Positions 25,540 through 33,610 of a stretch of 64,000 bases of DNA are shown piece by piece (the first letter of the stretch is position 1; each line of letters opens with the position of its first letter). The notes under the pieces were generated by a model. It had not been told where the DNA came from, did not search any database, and saw only the letters and a list, made by a program, of their open reading frames with translations. A program made the position numbers and the translations under genes. Origin of the DNA: G963422745 sp963422745 (GTDB lineage: Bacteria > Actinomycetota > Acidimicrobiia > Acidimicrobiales > Aldehydirespiratoraceae); contig OY730477.1 in the NCBI GenBank assembly GCA_963422745.1, positions 1,116,001 to 1,180,000 of the forward strand. Reading direction: 5' to 3'.

Positions 25540-25644
25540 CAGCCGCTAGGACTGCAGACCGCACACGTCGCCGATTCTCAACGCAGGCGTGCGCGTGTGT
25601 GGAGCCTGACGCGTAAATCAATTCCCCCCGGCTCATCGACATCC

Positions 25645-25650
25645 TAGTTT
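25645..25650 (+). promoter_or_regulatory. -10 element of copy 4 (TAGTTT)
   Basis: It lies 6 nt before ATG 25657, in class I context (CCCGGCTCATCGACATCC). Confidence 0.55.
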
Positions 25651-25656
25651 CATTAC

Positions 25657-28617
25657 ATGGTTACTTTGTTGCTGGCAGTCGGGTTGTGGTTGTGGACTGG
25701 GTCAGGAGAGTCACTAGCCGATACGGCTACTTCGGGCGCCCTGGCTGTCTCAGACACTTCTCTTGGCGTTTCCGATAGTTCGGGGGAGGTGTCGGCTGTT
25801 TCGGATGGTTCGGGGGATGCGGCGGCTGTTTCGAATGGTTCAGAGGATGGGCTGGCTGTTGGGGTGGTTGAGTCGGCGGATTTTGTGGCGGAGTCGTATG
25901 CGCGGGATTATTCGGTTTCGGTTGGTGAAGCTGGGCGTCGTTTGGGTCGGATCGCCTCGTTGCAGGAGGCCATGAGTTCAATCCGGGCGTTGGAGGGTTC
26001 CAGGGTTGCTGGCTGGGGGATTGATCATGGCGAGGATTTCGGGGCGTGGGTATGGCTGGCTGGTGACGAAGGTCCTGGCGTGGAAGCAGCGCGGTTTGCG
26101 GCCGCTCATGGTGATGTGGAGATCCGCACCGGTGCCACGCACACGTATGAAGAACTACTAGCCGCTCAGGACCGGATTGATCCCACACTGGTAGCAGATG
26201 ACCCCGAGACCAGCTTGAAGATCGCCGCGATGGTGGTCTACACGGGTATTGATATGGCAGCCAACAGCGTCAAGATTGCCATTGATCCGCATCCAGGGTC
26301 TGGTCGTTCCCGCCGCGACGCCACACCCGAGCAAGAGTTAGATTCTGAGGGTTTCGCTGCCGAAGCAGCCCTACTTGGCAATGCACTGCAAGAACACACA
26401 GGTGTAGGAGTGACAGTGACCGACGCCTCGGGGTTTGACAAGACGGCGAACTATCGGGCTGGACAAAACATGACCACATGCACGGCAGGATTCGCAGCCA
26501 AACAGACCGGAGGTCCCTACGGACTCCTCACCGCCGGCCACTGCGACAATCACCAGGAAATGTATGGAGAGGTGCTTCCTTTCGTAGTTGGACGTGACGG
26601 GACAAGGGCAGATGCACAGTTCCATCAACTCCCATTGAATGGCTCCCATCAGCTATCTAATGACTACGTCTGTGGAGCCAAAGCGGACTCCGTGTGTGAG
26701 GTAAAAGGTACTCAAAAGCGAACTGATATGATGGGTGCCTATGTCTGCTACACTGGCACAGTGACTGGTGTCTCATGTGGTACAGTAACTGACATTTCCA
26801 TAAGCTTTTCAGAATGGGCTAAGTCCTATGCCACCTCATGTGAAGAAGGGCGGCTACTTGATTGGTGCCTTTGGTTAGCCAAGTACAGTGAACGTTTGTG
26901 TCAGGATGATGATGGCAATTGGACCGTATGCGAGAGTGTATTTGTCGAGGCTCATGGCCCAAACTTAAAAGCATGTCATGGCGACAGCGGCGGACCATTC
27001 TATGATACTGACGGCTTAGCCTACGGGCTTCTAACCGGATCAAATAGCGCTGGAGACTGCTACTTTGAGGGCGCGAGATTAGTTCTTTCGGCGATTGATG
27101 AAATCGAGGCCTTTCTTGATGTCAAGGTCTTGACAAGTCCACCTCAGAGGCCCGGCGTGCCTCAAGACCTTCAGGGCCAGCTCAATATCAATGCCAAGAC
27201 TGGAATAGAGTTGACTTGGACCGCGCCAGTCGGAGAGGTATTTGCGTATCGTGTCTATCGTCGGTTCAGTGGACCAGAACGAGATTATGAGCTTGTTGCT
27301 ACTACCAAGAATACATCGTATCTTGATCCTAGCTCGGAGTTGACTGCCGGATTCAGATATGACTACATGGTGCGAGCGATTACCACTTCAAACCTTGAAA
27401 GTCAGCCCAGTAGTGAGATCCAAGTCGCTTCATTTGCTATTGAAGATCTGAGTGCTGAAGTTAGTCTGCAAAGTTCAAGGCGTCGAAGTGGTGTACGACT
27501 CAGTTGGAAAATCCCCTCGCCTTCCAAGGATCAGAACATCAGACGCTTTCGTATATATCGACGCGCATTGGGATCAGGGCAAGGCTATAAGCAAATCGGT
27601 CGAAGCGCTTGCTGCGACTATCGTGACCCGATTTCGGGGCTACGCACCGGGGTAGAATACTTGTATCGAATAAGACCAATAAGTTGGAATTACGATGTCG
27701 GTTCGTGGGGATCTAGCTCAGACTACGTTGCTGCACGAATACCATCTGCTAAGCCAAGTGCTCGGGTTGCTAATCCCGGAACCATTTACAACGGGAGACA
27801 ATTTCGCGGAGTCGTAGTATCGTGGAATGTGGTTGAAACTGATGTGGCAAGTTACGAAGTGTACCGCCGAGCAGCTGTGGCCGGGCATCCATATGTGCGG
27901 ATCGCTATTGTCAGCGAGACCGAATATTATGATCCTGAGGCAGGACTAACTTCAGGCGTGGAATACTACTACCGTATCAAGACCGTGAGCAGCGATGGTG
28001 CTGTCGGTCACTGGGGAAGCAGATCAAACTATGCAGCCGTGAGGCTCCCGGCCGTGACCGGCCTACAAGCATCGGTGAGCTCAGACGCAGGGTCTGTAAC
28101 GTTCACTTGGACGGAACCAACAGGTGACGTTGCTGATTATGAGGTGTACCGCCGGGTAGCAATTCGAGGTCAGGCCTACACAAAAATCGGTGAATCAACC
28201 ACAGCTTCGTATTCCGACCCGTCAACCGGTCTGATTCCCGGCGCCGAGTACTATTATCGGGTGAGGGCGGTCAGCGCTGCTGATGCGGTTGGCAGCTGGG
28301 GAACCGGCAAGAACTATGCGCGGGTTGTGGCTCCCGCCGTAGGCGGCCTCAGGGCAGTGCGTGCTTCTGGTGGCGTGTCGGTGTCCTGGGAGCAGTCAAG
28401 CGGTGACGTCGCCAGATACAAGGTGTACCGCCGAGTAGCCGTTCAAGGCCAAGCCTACGCCGAGATCGCTGAACCGACGGCAGCTCCGTATCTGGATCGA
28501 TCCGCTGGCCTGACACCGGGTACCGAGTACTATTACCGGGTGAAACCAGTCGGCGCGAGTGGCGTGGTTGGCGGCTGGGGACCAGGCCCGAACTACGCCA
28601 GCATCAGATACCGCTGA
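25657..28617 (+). CDS. Array copy 4: secreted streptogrisin-like protease with 5 FN3 modules
   Basis: This 986-residue protein is the nearest relative of copy 3 across the propeptide, FN3 modules and tail. It has signal peptide MVTLLLAVGLWLWTGSGESLA and a longer stalk with five SD-type repeats. The triad is His295, Asp319 and Ser444 (CHGDSGGP, with Lys and His flanking the loop Cys). The protease domain carries an extra segment of about 20 residues before the Ser loop, containing additional cysteines (CEEGRLLDWCLWLAKYSERLC). The adjacent-Cys FN3 reads SACCDYRD. The protein ends NYASIRYR. Confidence 0.87.
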   Translation: MVTLLLAVGLWLWTGSGESLADTATSGALAVSDTSLGVSDSSGEVSAVSDGSGDAAAVSNGSEDGLAVGVVESADFVAESYARDYSVSVGEAGRRLGRIASLQEAMSSIRALEGSRVAGWGIDHGEDFGAWVWLAGDEGPGVEAARFAAAHGDVEIRTGATHTYEELLAAQDRIDPTLVADDPETSLKIAAMVVYTGIDMAANSVKIAIDPHPGSGRSRRDATPEQELDSEGFAAEAALLGNALQEHTGVGVTVTDASGFDKTANYRAGQNMTTCTAGFAAKQTGGPYGLLTAGHCDNHQEMYGEVLPFVVGRDGTRADAQFHQLPLNGSHQLSNDYVCGAKADSVCEVKGTQKRTDMMGAYVCYTGTVTGVSCGTVTDISISFSEWAKSYATSCEEGRLLDWCLWLAKYSERLCQDDDGNWTVCESVFVEAHGPNLKACHGDSGGPFYDTDGLAYGLLTGSNSAGDCYFEGARLVLSAIDEIEAFLDVKVLTSPPQRPGVPQDLQGQLNINAKTGIELTWTAPVGEVFAYRVYRRFSGPERDYELVATTKNTSYLDPSSELTAGFRYDYMVRAITTSNLESQPSSEIQVASFAIEDLSAEVSLQSSRRRSGVRLSWKIPSPSKDQNIRRFRIYRRALGSGQGYKQIGRSACCDYRDPISGLRTGVEYLYRIRPISWNYDVGSWGSSSDYVAARIPSAKPSARVANPGTIYNGRQFRGVVVSWNVVETDVASYEVYRRAAVAGHPYVRIAIVSETEYYDPEAGLTSGVEYYYRIKTVSSDGAVGHWGSRSNYAAVRLPAVTGLQASVSSDAGSVTFTWTEPTGDVADYEVYRRVAIRGQAYTKIGESTTASYSDPSTGLIPGAEYYYRVRAVSAADAVGSWGTGKNYARVVAPAVGGLRAVRASGGVSVSWEQSSGDVARYKVYRRVAVQGQAYAEIAEPTAAPYLDRSAGLTPGTEYYYRVKPVGASGVVGGWGPGPNYASIRYR

Positions 28618-29082
28618 CAGACGCTGTGCCCTTTGCCGGTTCTCAAGGCAGGTTGTGTTCTCGACGCGGCGTGCGCGGAGACTGAACCTCGCCGGAAGTC
28701 TCAGCCTTGATCTTGATCCACCCGCTCATCAGGTCATCAGCTGGCAGGCCTGCTTGGCGTCTTTAGTTTGGCGCCGGCTCTGGCTAACTCCATTGCTGAA
28801 GTCATCCCCTCGGTGTTGTATTGTCTGGGCCCGCACGCAACGCGATCGTGGTCTCGTACCAGTACTGCAGTTTCGGCCCTATCTCGTGCGGGAACCCGAG
28901 GAGCAGCCCGATCATTTGACCTGGCAAGGGAGCCGCGAGTTCGCTGATGATGTCGTCGTAGCGAGTGACGCCTCATAGCTCGCTGACGTCGTCGCAGCGG
29001 CACGGGGAATGTTCACGGAACCTTCTCGTCTCGCCTGGCTACCGAGATCGGTACAGAATGGGTCGACCCGACAAGGATCCCG
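28618..29082. other. Gap between copy 4 and the amidohydrolase gene
   Basis: The left part (to about 28720) is a degenerate class I-like block (GGTTCTCAAGGCAGGTTGTG). On the minus strand, 28802-28972 is an open frame reading YDDIISELAAPLPGQMIG then LLLGFPHEIGPKLQYWYETT, which looks protein-like but has no normal start codon. It may be a gene remnant; I cannot assign a family. Confidence 0.35.
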
Positions 29083-29856
29083 GTGATGCTCGACTCTCAC
29101 CTGCATGTTGTTGACGTTGCGCGCACCGGTGCAGACTCAACCACAAATCCAGCCGGTGCATGGTGGCACCGCGTGGACGCCTCGCCCGCAGCGGTAGTCG
29201 CTCGGGTGCGTTCAGCCGGGGTTAATGGAGCGGTACTGGTACAGGCCGTAGGAGCCCACGGCTTCAACGCAGAGGTAGCCCGCAAAGCCGCGAAGATGGC
29301 AGGCCCGGGGTGGGTCGCAGTCAGCGCCGCCGGAGCGACCGGAGCAGTCAGCCTCGATGGGGTTACGGGCCTGCGTCTGTTCTCGGTGCCAGCGCCTGCC
29401 CGGAGCTGGATCGACAGCGAACGTGCACGCATGCTGGTTCAAACGTGTGTTGAGGCCGACGTGACACCCTCGGTATGTTGCCTGCGCGACGAGATCGGAG
29501 CCGTCGGTCGACTCGCTGACGGGTTCCGCGATGTAGAAATCGCTGTTGACCATACCGGGTTCGTTAACGTCACAACCGACACCGAAGCGCTGCAGGCATT
29601 GGCCGGGCGCGAAAACGTGGTCGCCAAGCTCAGCACAGGCGTCTTTGATCTTGCGACGGGCTCACCCCGACAAGTCGTCAACGCGCTGATCGCGGCCTTC
29701 GGTACCGAGCGGATCTCCTGGGGTTCGGACCATCCGCAGGTGCATGACCGGTCCTATGCCGATCTGGTCGCCCTCGCCCGCACGGCCGTGGCCCACCTCC
29801 CGGAAACAACCCAGGATGCAATCCTGCACACCACCACAGCCCGCCTCTGGTTCTGA
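29083..29856 (+). CDS. Amidohydrolase (amidohydrolase-2/LigI-like TIM barrel) protein
   Basis: This roughly 257-residue metal-dependent hydrolase has the N-terminal metal motif DSHLH, a His in AVDHTGF, and the C-terminal Asp in WGSDHPQ, as in the amidohydrolase-2 family. GTG 29083 or ATG 29086 may start it, with AAGGA just upstream, so unlike its neighbours it uses a Shine-Dalgarno start. It is GC-richer than the array and its substrate is unknown. Decayed pieces of this same gene occur before copies 6, 7, 9 and 13, making it the only intact member. Nothing suggests that it acts with the proteases; the link is through duplication. Confidence 0.8.
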   Translation: MMLDSHLHVVDVARTGADSTTNPAGAWWHRVDASPAAVVARVRSAGVNGAVLVQAVGAHGFNAEVARKAAKMAGPGWVAVSAAGATGAVSLDGVTGLRLFSVPAPARSWIDSERARMLVQTCVEADVTPSVCCLRDEIGAVGRLADGFRDVEIAVDHTGFVNVTTDTEALQALAGRENVVAKLSTGVFDLATGSPRQVVNALIAAFGTERISWGSDHPQVHDRSYADLVALARTAVAHLPETTQDAILHTTTARLWF

Positions 29857-29866
29857 CCCCTGCACG

Positions 29867-30140
29867 GCATTCGTTCGTGCGGGCCTGTTTGTCGGGTGCG
29901 GGATAGATAGGGGGTTGTTGGTCAGCATTCACACGACCGCCGCTTTCTGGCCCCGTACGGCGTTTCGTTCGGGCGGGCCTGGTTGTCGGGTGTGGAATGG
30001 GATAGGGGGTTGTTGGCGAGTATTCACATGGCCATCGCTTGTCTCTGGTTCTGATCCCCTCGGGCAGGGCGTTTCGTTCGGGCGGGCCTGGTTGTCGGGT
30101 GCGGGACAGACAGGGGGGGGGGTTGTTGGCCAGCATTGGT
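29867..30140. repeat. Three imperfect tandem repeats with growing G-tract
   Basis: The unit CGTTCGGGCGGGCCTGGTTG, then TCGGGTG, a G-run and TTGTTGG, occurs near 29872, 29967 and 30076. The second and third units include a copy of the amidohydrolase 3' end (CTCTGGTTCTGA). The G-run is 5 in the first two units and 10 at 30113-30122. Confidence 0.75.
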
Positions 30141-30155
30141 TATGAAAGCGTCTGT

Positions 30156-30161
30156 TAATCT
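30156..30161 (+). promoter_or_regulatory. -10 element of copy 5 (TAATCT)
   Basis: It lies 6 nt before GTG 30168, in class II context (AAAGCGTCTGTTAATCTCG). Confidence 0.6.
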
Positions 30162-30167
30162 CGTGAT

Positions 30168-33100
30168 GTGATTGCTTGGCTTCTGATGGTCGGGTTGTGG
30201 TTGTCCGGGTCTGGGGATGTCTTGGCCGATTCGGGCGGTACGGGGCAGGTGTCTGGCGGAGGGGTGGTCGCAGCGGACGGTTCGGTTACTTCGGAGGCAG
30301 CCTTGGCCGATACAGGCACTTCGGACGGTTCGCTGGCTGTTTCGGACGGTTCACAGGATGAGCTGGCTGTTGGGGTGGTGGAGTCTGCCGGTTCGGCGGA
30401 TTTCGTGGTGGAGTCATATGCCCGGGACTATTCGGTGACCGTTGAGGAGGCTGGGCGGCGTTTGAATCGGATCAGCGTGTTGCAGGAGGTCATGGGTTCA
30501 ATACGAGCATTGGAGGGTTCCAGGGTTGCTGGTTGGGGGATCGACCATTCGGGTGATTTTGGGGCATGGGTGTGGCTGGCCGGGGATACGAGCCCGAGCT
30601 TGGATGCGCAGAGGATCGCGGCCGCGTACGATGACGTTGAGATCCGTACTGGTGCCGTCAACACGTACAGTGAGTTGAGGGCTGCCCAGGACAGTTTCGA
30701 TCCTGCATCGTTGGCAGATAACCTCGGGACCAGCGCCAGGATCGCTGCGATGGTGGTCTACACGGGTATTGATATGGCAGCCAACAGTGTCACGGTTGGT
30801 GTTGACCCCGGGTCGGTGTCTGGTCGTTCCCGCCGGGACGCCACATCTGGGGTGGAGTCAGATGCGGAGGGGAACTTCGCTACCGTAGCAAACCTGTTGG
30901 GCGAGGTGTTGCAGGAGTACAAGGGTGTAGGGGTGGTGATAGCTGACGCTACGGGGTTCAGTAATACGGCGGACTTCCGGGGCGGGGGAGCGATATACGG
31001 GGAAGCGATGTACGGGGAAGCGATGTCTACGTGCACGGCCGGGTTCGCAGCCAAACAGGTCGGAGGTCTCTACGGAATCCTAACCGCAGGCCACTGCAGG
31101 GACTATAAGGTCATGCATGGGGTGCATCTGCCTTTTGTGGTTGGAGGTCAGGGACCTAGGGCGGATGCGCAGTTCCACCGGATCCCGTTTGGTTCCCCCC
31201 ATCGGATTACGAATGACTACATCTGCGGTGCGAACGCGGACACTGTGTGTGAGGTAACCGGCACTCGAGAACGAATCGATATGATGGGTGACTATGTTTG
31301 CCATACTGGAGAGATATCTGGTGTTTCGTGTGGTGAAGTAACAGACATCAATATAAACCCAACAGAATGGTATATCGACCGTGCGAACGCATGTCGCGAC
31401 GAAGATGGGAACGGGACGGCGTGCAAGAGTGTGTTCGTTATGGCCGGGGGTCCGAATATGAAGGTATGTTTCGGTGACAGTGGTGGACCTATATATGATG
31501 CTAGCGGCATCGCCTACGGACTAGTAAATGCAGGAAAGGGACCCTGCGGATATGGCGGTCGGAGGATCATCTTTTCGGCAGTCAATGAGATAGAGGACTA
31601 TCTCAACGTCAGGGTCTTGACCAAACCGATTACAGCACCGAGAGCGCCTCAGAATCTTGAGGGGCGTCTCCAGATTGATACAGCGGGCTTGGAGTTGACT
31701 TGGCAGTCGGTTAACGAAGCAATGCAGTATCTTGTTTATCGTCGGATAAGTGGATCAGGTCATGAATTCGAGCATATTGGCACGACGCGGTTACCTCGCT
31801 ATGTTGATGACCATGGCGGGTATTCCACTGGGCAAAGGCAGCAATACATTGTGAGGGCTGCTACAAATGTAAAGGTGAGCGAACCTAGCAATGACTTTCA
31901 TGTCAATGTTATGACAACAAGAGATATTCGTGCTCTATTGAGTTCAGATGGGAAGCAGGTAGAAATCAGTTGGAAGTCTACCCTGTCCGATGGCAATGCA
32001 AACGACCAATTGTTTGAAGTCTATCGTCGCAAAGTAGGGCAGGGTACTGTTTACAGCAGTATTGGGCGGGAGAAGTGTTGCTCTGCTCATGATTCTATTT
32101 CAGGACTGTTCCCTGCAGAATATGTATATCGAGTGAAGCCGGTAAATTCGCATGACTTGATGGGCTCCTGGGGATCTAGCTCCAACTATGCTACCGTGCG
32201 AATACCAGTTGCCAGGCCACATGCACGTCCCGCCTTTGATGGGACTCTACGCAATTCTGGGCATCCATTTCGTGGGGTTGTCATATCTTGGGACAAACTC
32301 TCCTCGGACAAGATCCAAGATCAGGTTGCATATTTCGCAGTTTATCGTCGAGTAGCAGTAGCAGGTCAGCCATATACATGGATCGGTTATGTCCGTGCTG
32401 ACCAGAATATCTATTATGATCCCTTGGCTTGGCTAATTCCCGGCATGGAATACTACTACCGCATGCGCATATATACTTATAGTGATCCCGAATGGTGGAC
32501 CGAATCCCCGCTGTATGCATCTGTCCAAGTCCCAGCCTTACCTGATCTGCAGGCATCAGTGAATCCAGACTCAACGATGGTAACTGTCTCTTGGGCGGAA
32601 CCTGCGGGTGATGTTGCCCGTTATGAGGTGTACCGCCGCGCAGCGATTCAAGGCGAGTCCTACACTAGGATCGGTCAAACAGAAACAGTTTCGTATTCTG
32701 ACCCGTTTACTGGGCTGGTTCCCGGCGTGGAGTACTACTATCGAGTTAAGGCAGTCGGCGCCAGCGGGCTAGCTGGCAGTTGGGGGACTGGCTCAAATTA
32801 CGCGCGGGTTGTGGCTCCCGCTGTAGGCGGCCTTGAAGCTATGGTTGTTTCTGGTGGTGTGTCGGTCTCTTGGGCGGAACCTGCGGGTGATGTTGCCCGT
32901 TATGAGGTGTACCGCCGCGCAGCGATTCAAGGCGAGTCCTACACTAGGATCGGTCAAACAGAAACAGTTTCGTATTCTGACCCGTTTACTGGGCTGGTTC
33001 CCGGCGTGGAGTACTACTATCGAGTTAAGGCAGTCGGCGCCAGCGGGCTAGCTGGCAGTTGGGGGACTGGCTCAAATTACGCGCGGGTTGTGGCTCCCGC

Positions 33101-33380
33101 TGTAGGCGGCCTTGAAGCTATGGTTGTTTCTGGTGGTGTGTCGGTCTCCTGGGCGGAACCTGCGGGTGATGTTGCCCGTTATGAGGTGTACCGCCGCGCA
33201 GCCGTTCAAGGCCAGCCCTACACCAAGATCGGTGAATCGACAGTCGCTTCGTATCTGGATCGATCCACTGGCCTGACACCGGGTACCGAATATTATTTCC
33301 GGGTGAAGGCGGTCGGAGCGAGCGGCTTGGTTGGCAGCTGGGGCACCGGCTCGAACTATGCCATCATCAAATACCACTGA
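30168..33380 (+). CDS. Array copy 5: secreted streptogrisin-like protease with 6 FN3 modules
   Basis: This 1070-residue protein has signal peptide MIAWLLMVGLWLSGSGDVLA, a long stalk to about residue 80, and a propeptide ending with GRSRRDA. The triad is His309, Asp333 and Ser438 (VCFGDSGGP, Lys before the Cys pair). A small insertion before the first protease Cys repeats YGEAMYGEAM. There are six FN3 modules. The second has KCCSAHD, the fourth and fifth share an exact 279-bp duplication, and the last ends atypically as GSWGTGSNYAIIKYH. Closest relatives in architecture are copies 7 and 14. Confidence 0.86.
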   Translation: MIAWLLMVGLWLSGSGDVLADSGGTGQVSGGGVVAADGSVTSEAALADTGTSDGSLAVSDGSQDELAVGVVESAGSADFVVESYARDYSVTVEEAGRRLNRISVLQEVMGSIRALEGSRVAGWGIDHSGDFGAWVWLAGDTSPSLDAQRIAAAYDDVEIRTGAVNTYSELRAAQDSFDPASLADNLGTSARIAAMVVYTGIDMAANSVTVGVDPGSVSGRSRRDATSGVESDAEGNFATVANLLGEVLQEYKGVGVVIADATGFSNTADFRGGGAIYGEAMYGEAMSTCTAGFAAKQVGGLYGILTAGHCRDYKVMHGVHLPFVVGGQGPRADAQFHRIPFGSPHRITNDYICGANADTVCEVTGTRERIDMMGDYVCHTGEISGVSCGEVTDININPTEWYIDRANACRDEDGNGTACKSVFVMAGGPNMKVCFGDSGGPIYDASGIAYGLVNAGKGPCGYGGRRIIFSAVNEIEDYLNVRVLTKPITAPRAPQNLEGRLQIDTAGLELTWQSVNEAMQYLVYRRISGSGHEFEHIGTTRLPRYVDDHGGYSTGQRQQYIVRAATNVKVSEPSNDFHVNVMTTRDIRALLSSDGKQVEISWKSTLSDGNANDQLFEVYRRKVGQGTVYSSIGREKCCSAHDSISGLFPAEYVYRVKPVNSHDLMGSWGSSSNYATVRIPVARPHARPAFDGTLRNSGHPFRGVVISWDKLSSDKIQDQVAYFAVYRRVAVAGQPYTWIGYVRADQNIYYDPLAWLIPGMEYYYRMRIYTYSDPEWWTESPLYASVQVPALPDLQASVNPDSTMVTVSWAEPAGDVARYEVYRRAAIQGESYTRIGQTETVSYSDPFTGLVPGVEYYYRVKAVGASGLAGSWGTGSNYARVVAPAVGGLEAMVVSGGVSVSWAEPAGDVARYEVYRRAAIQGESYTRIGQTETVSYSDPFTGLVPGVEYYYRVKAVGASGLAGSWGTGSNYARVVAPAVGGLEAMVVSGGVSVSWAEPAGDVARYEVYRRAAVQGQPYTKIGESTVASYLDRSTGLTPGTEYYFRVKAVGASGLVGSWGTGSNYAIIKYH
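32586..33143 (+). repeat. Exact tandem 279-bp FN3 duplication in copy 5
   Basis: Positions 32586-32864 and 32865-33143 are identical or almost identical, and a third partial copy follows. The unit is exactly 93 codons, one FN3 module. Confidence 0.88.
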
Positions 33381-33389
33381 AAGGCGCTG

Positions 33390-33432
33390 GGCTTGCAGTT
33401 CGCCCGGATCTGAGCTTGTTCAGATGCAAGCC
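33390..33432. other. Nested inverted repeat downstream of copy 5
   Basis: The outer arms GGCTTGC and GCAAGCC enclose a perfect inner hairpin, ATCTGA-GCTTGT-TCAGAT. A counterpart at 59301-59345 keeps the outer arms as nine bases (GGGCTTGCA/TGCAAGCCC). It may terminate transcription, though it lacks a T-run. Confidence 0.5.
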
Positions 33433-33480
33433 GTACGTGCTTGTTGCCGATCCGGCATGAGTTGTGCAGTGGCGTGACCC

Positions 33481-33598
33481 AGGTGCTACAGGTGCTTGCT
33501 GGCCATACAACATTGTCGTCAAAGTTAGTCCCCGGTGTCTTGCATGTCGCAAAGGGAGCCGGTCATCGTGCTGATAGTGGCTCCGGCGAAGCGCTTGT
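33481..33598 (+). pseudogene. Decayed amidohydrolase 3' fragment before copy 6
   Basis: CAGGTGCTTGCTGGCCATAC, then AACATTGTCGTCAAAGTTAG, parallels the intact gene around 29593-29650 (CTGCAGGCATTGGCCGGG...AACGTGGTCGCCAAGCTCAG). The frame is lost. Its end merges into the class II promoter. Confidence 0.55.
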
Positions 33599-33604
33599 TA
33601 TTCT
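33599..33604 (+). promoter_or_regulatory. -10 element of copy 6 (TATTCT)
   Basis: It lies 6 nt before ATG 33611, in class II context (CGGCGAAGCGCTTGTTATTC). Confidence 0.6.
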
Positions 33605-33610
33605 TGTGAC

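Noticed and set aside
29867..30140. Small coding gene in the repeats after the amidohydrolase
   Set aside because: Open frames there differ between repeat units and show no start or conserved protein pattern. The similarity is at DNA level only.
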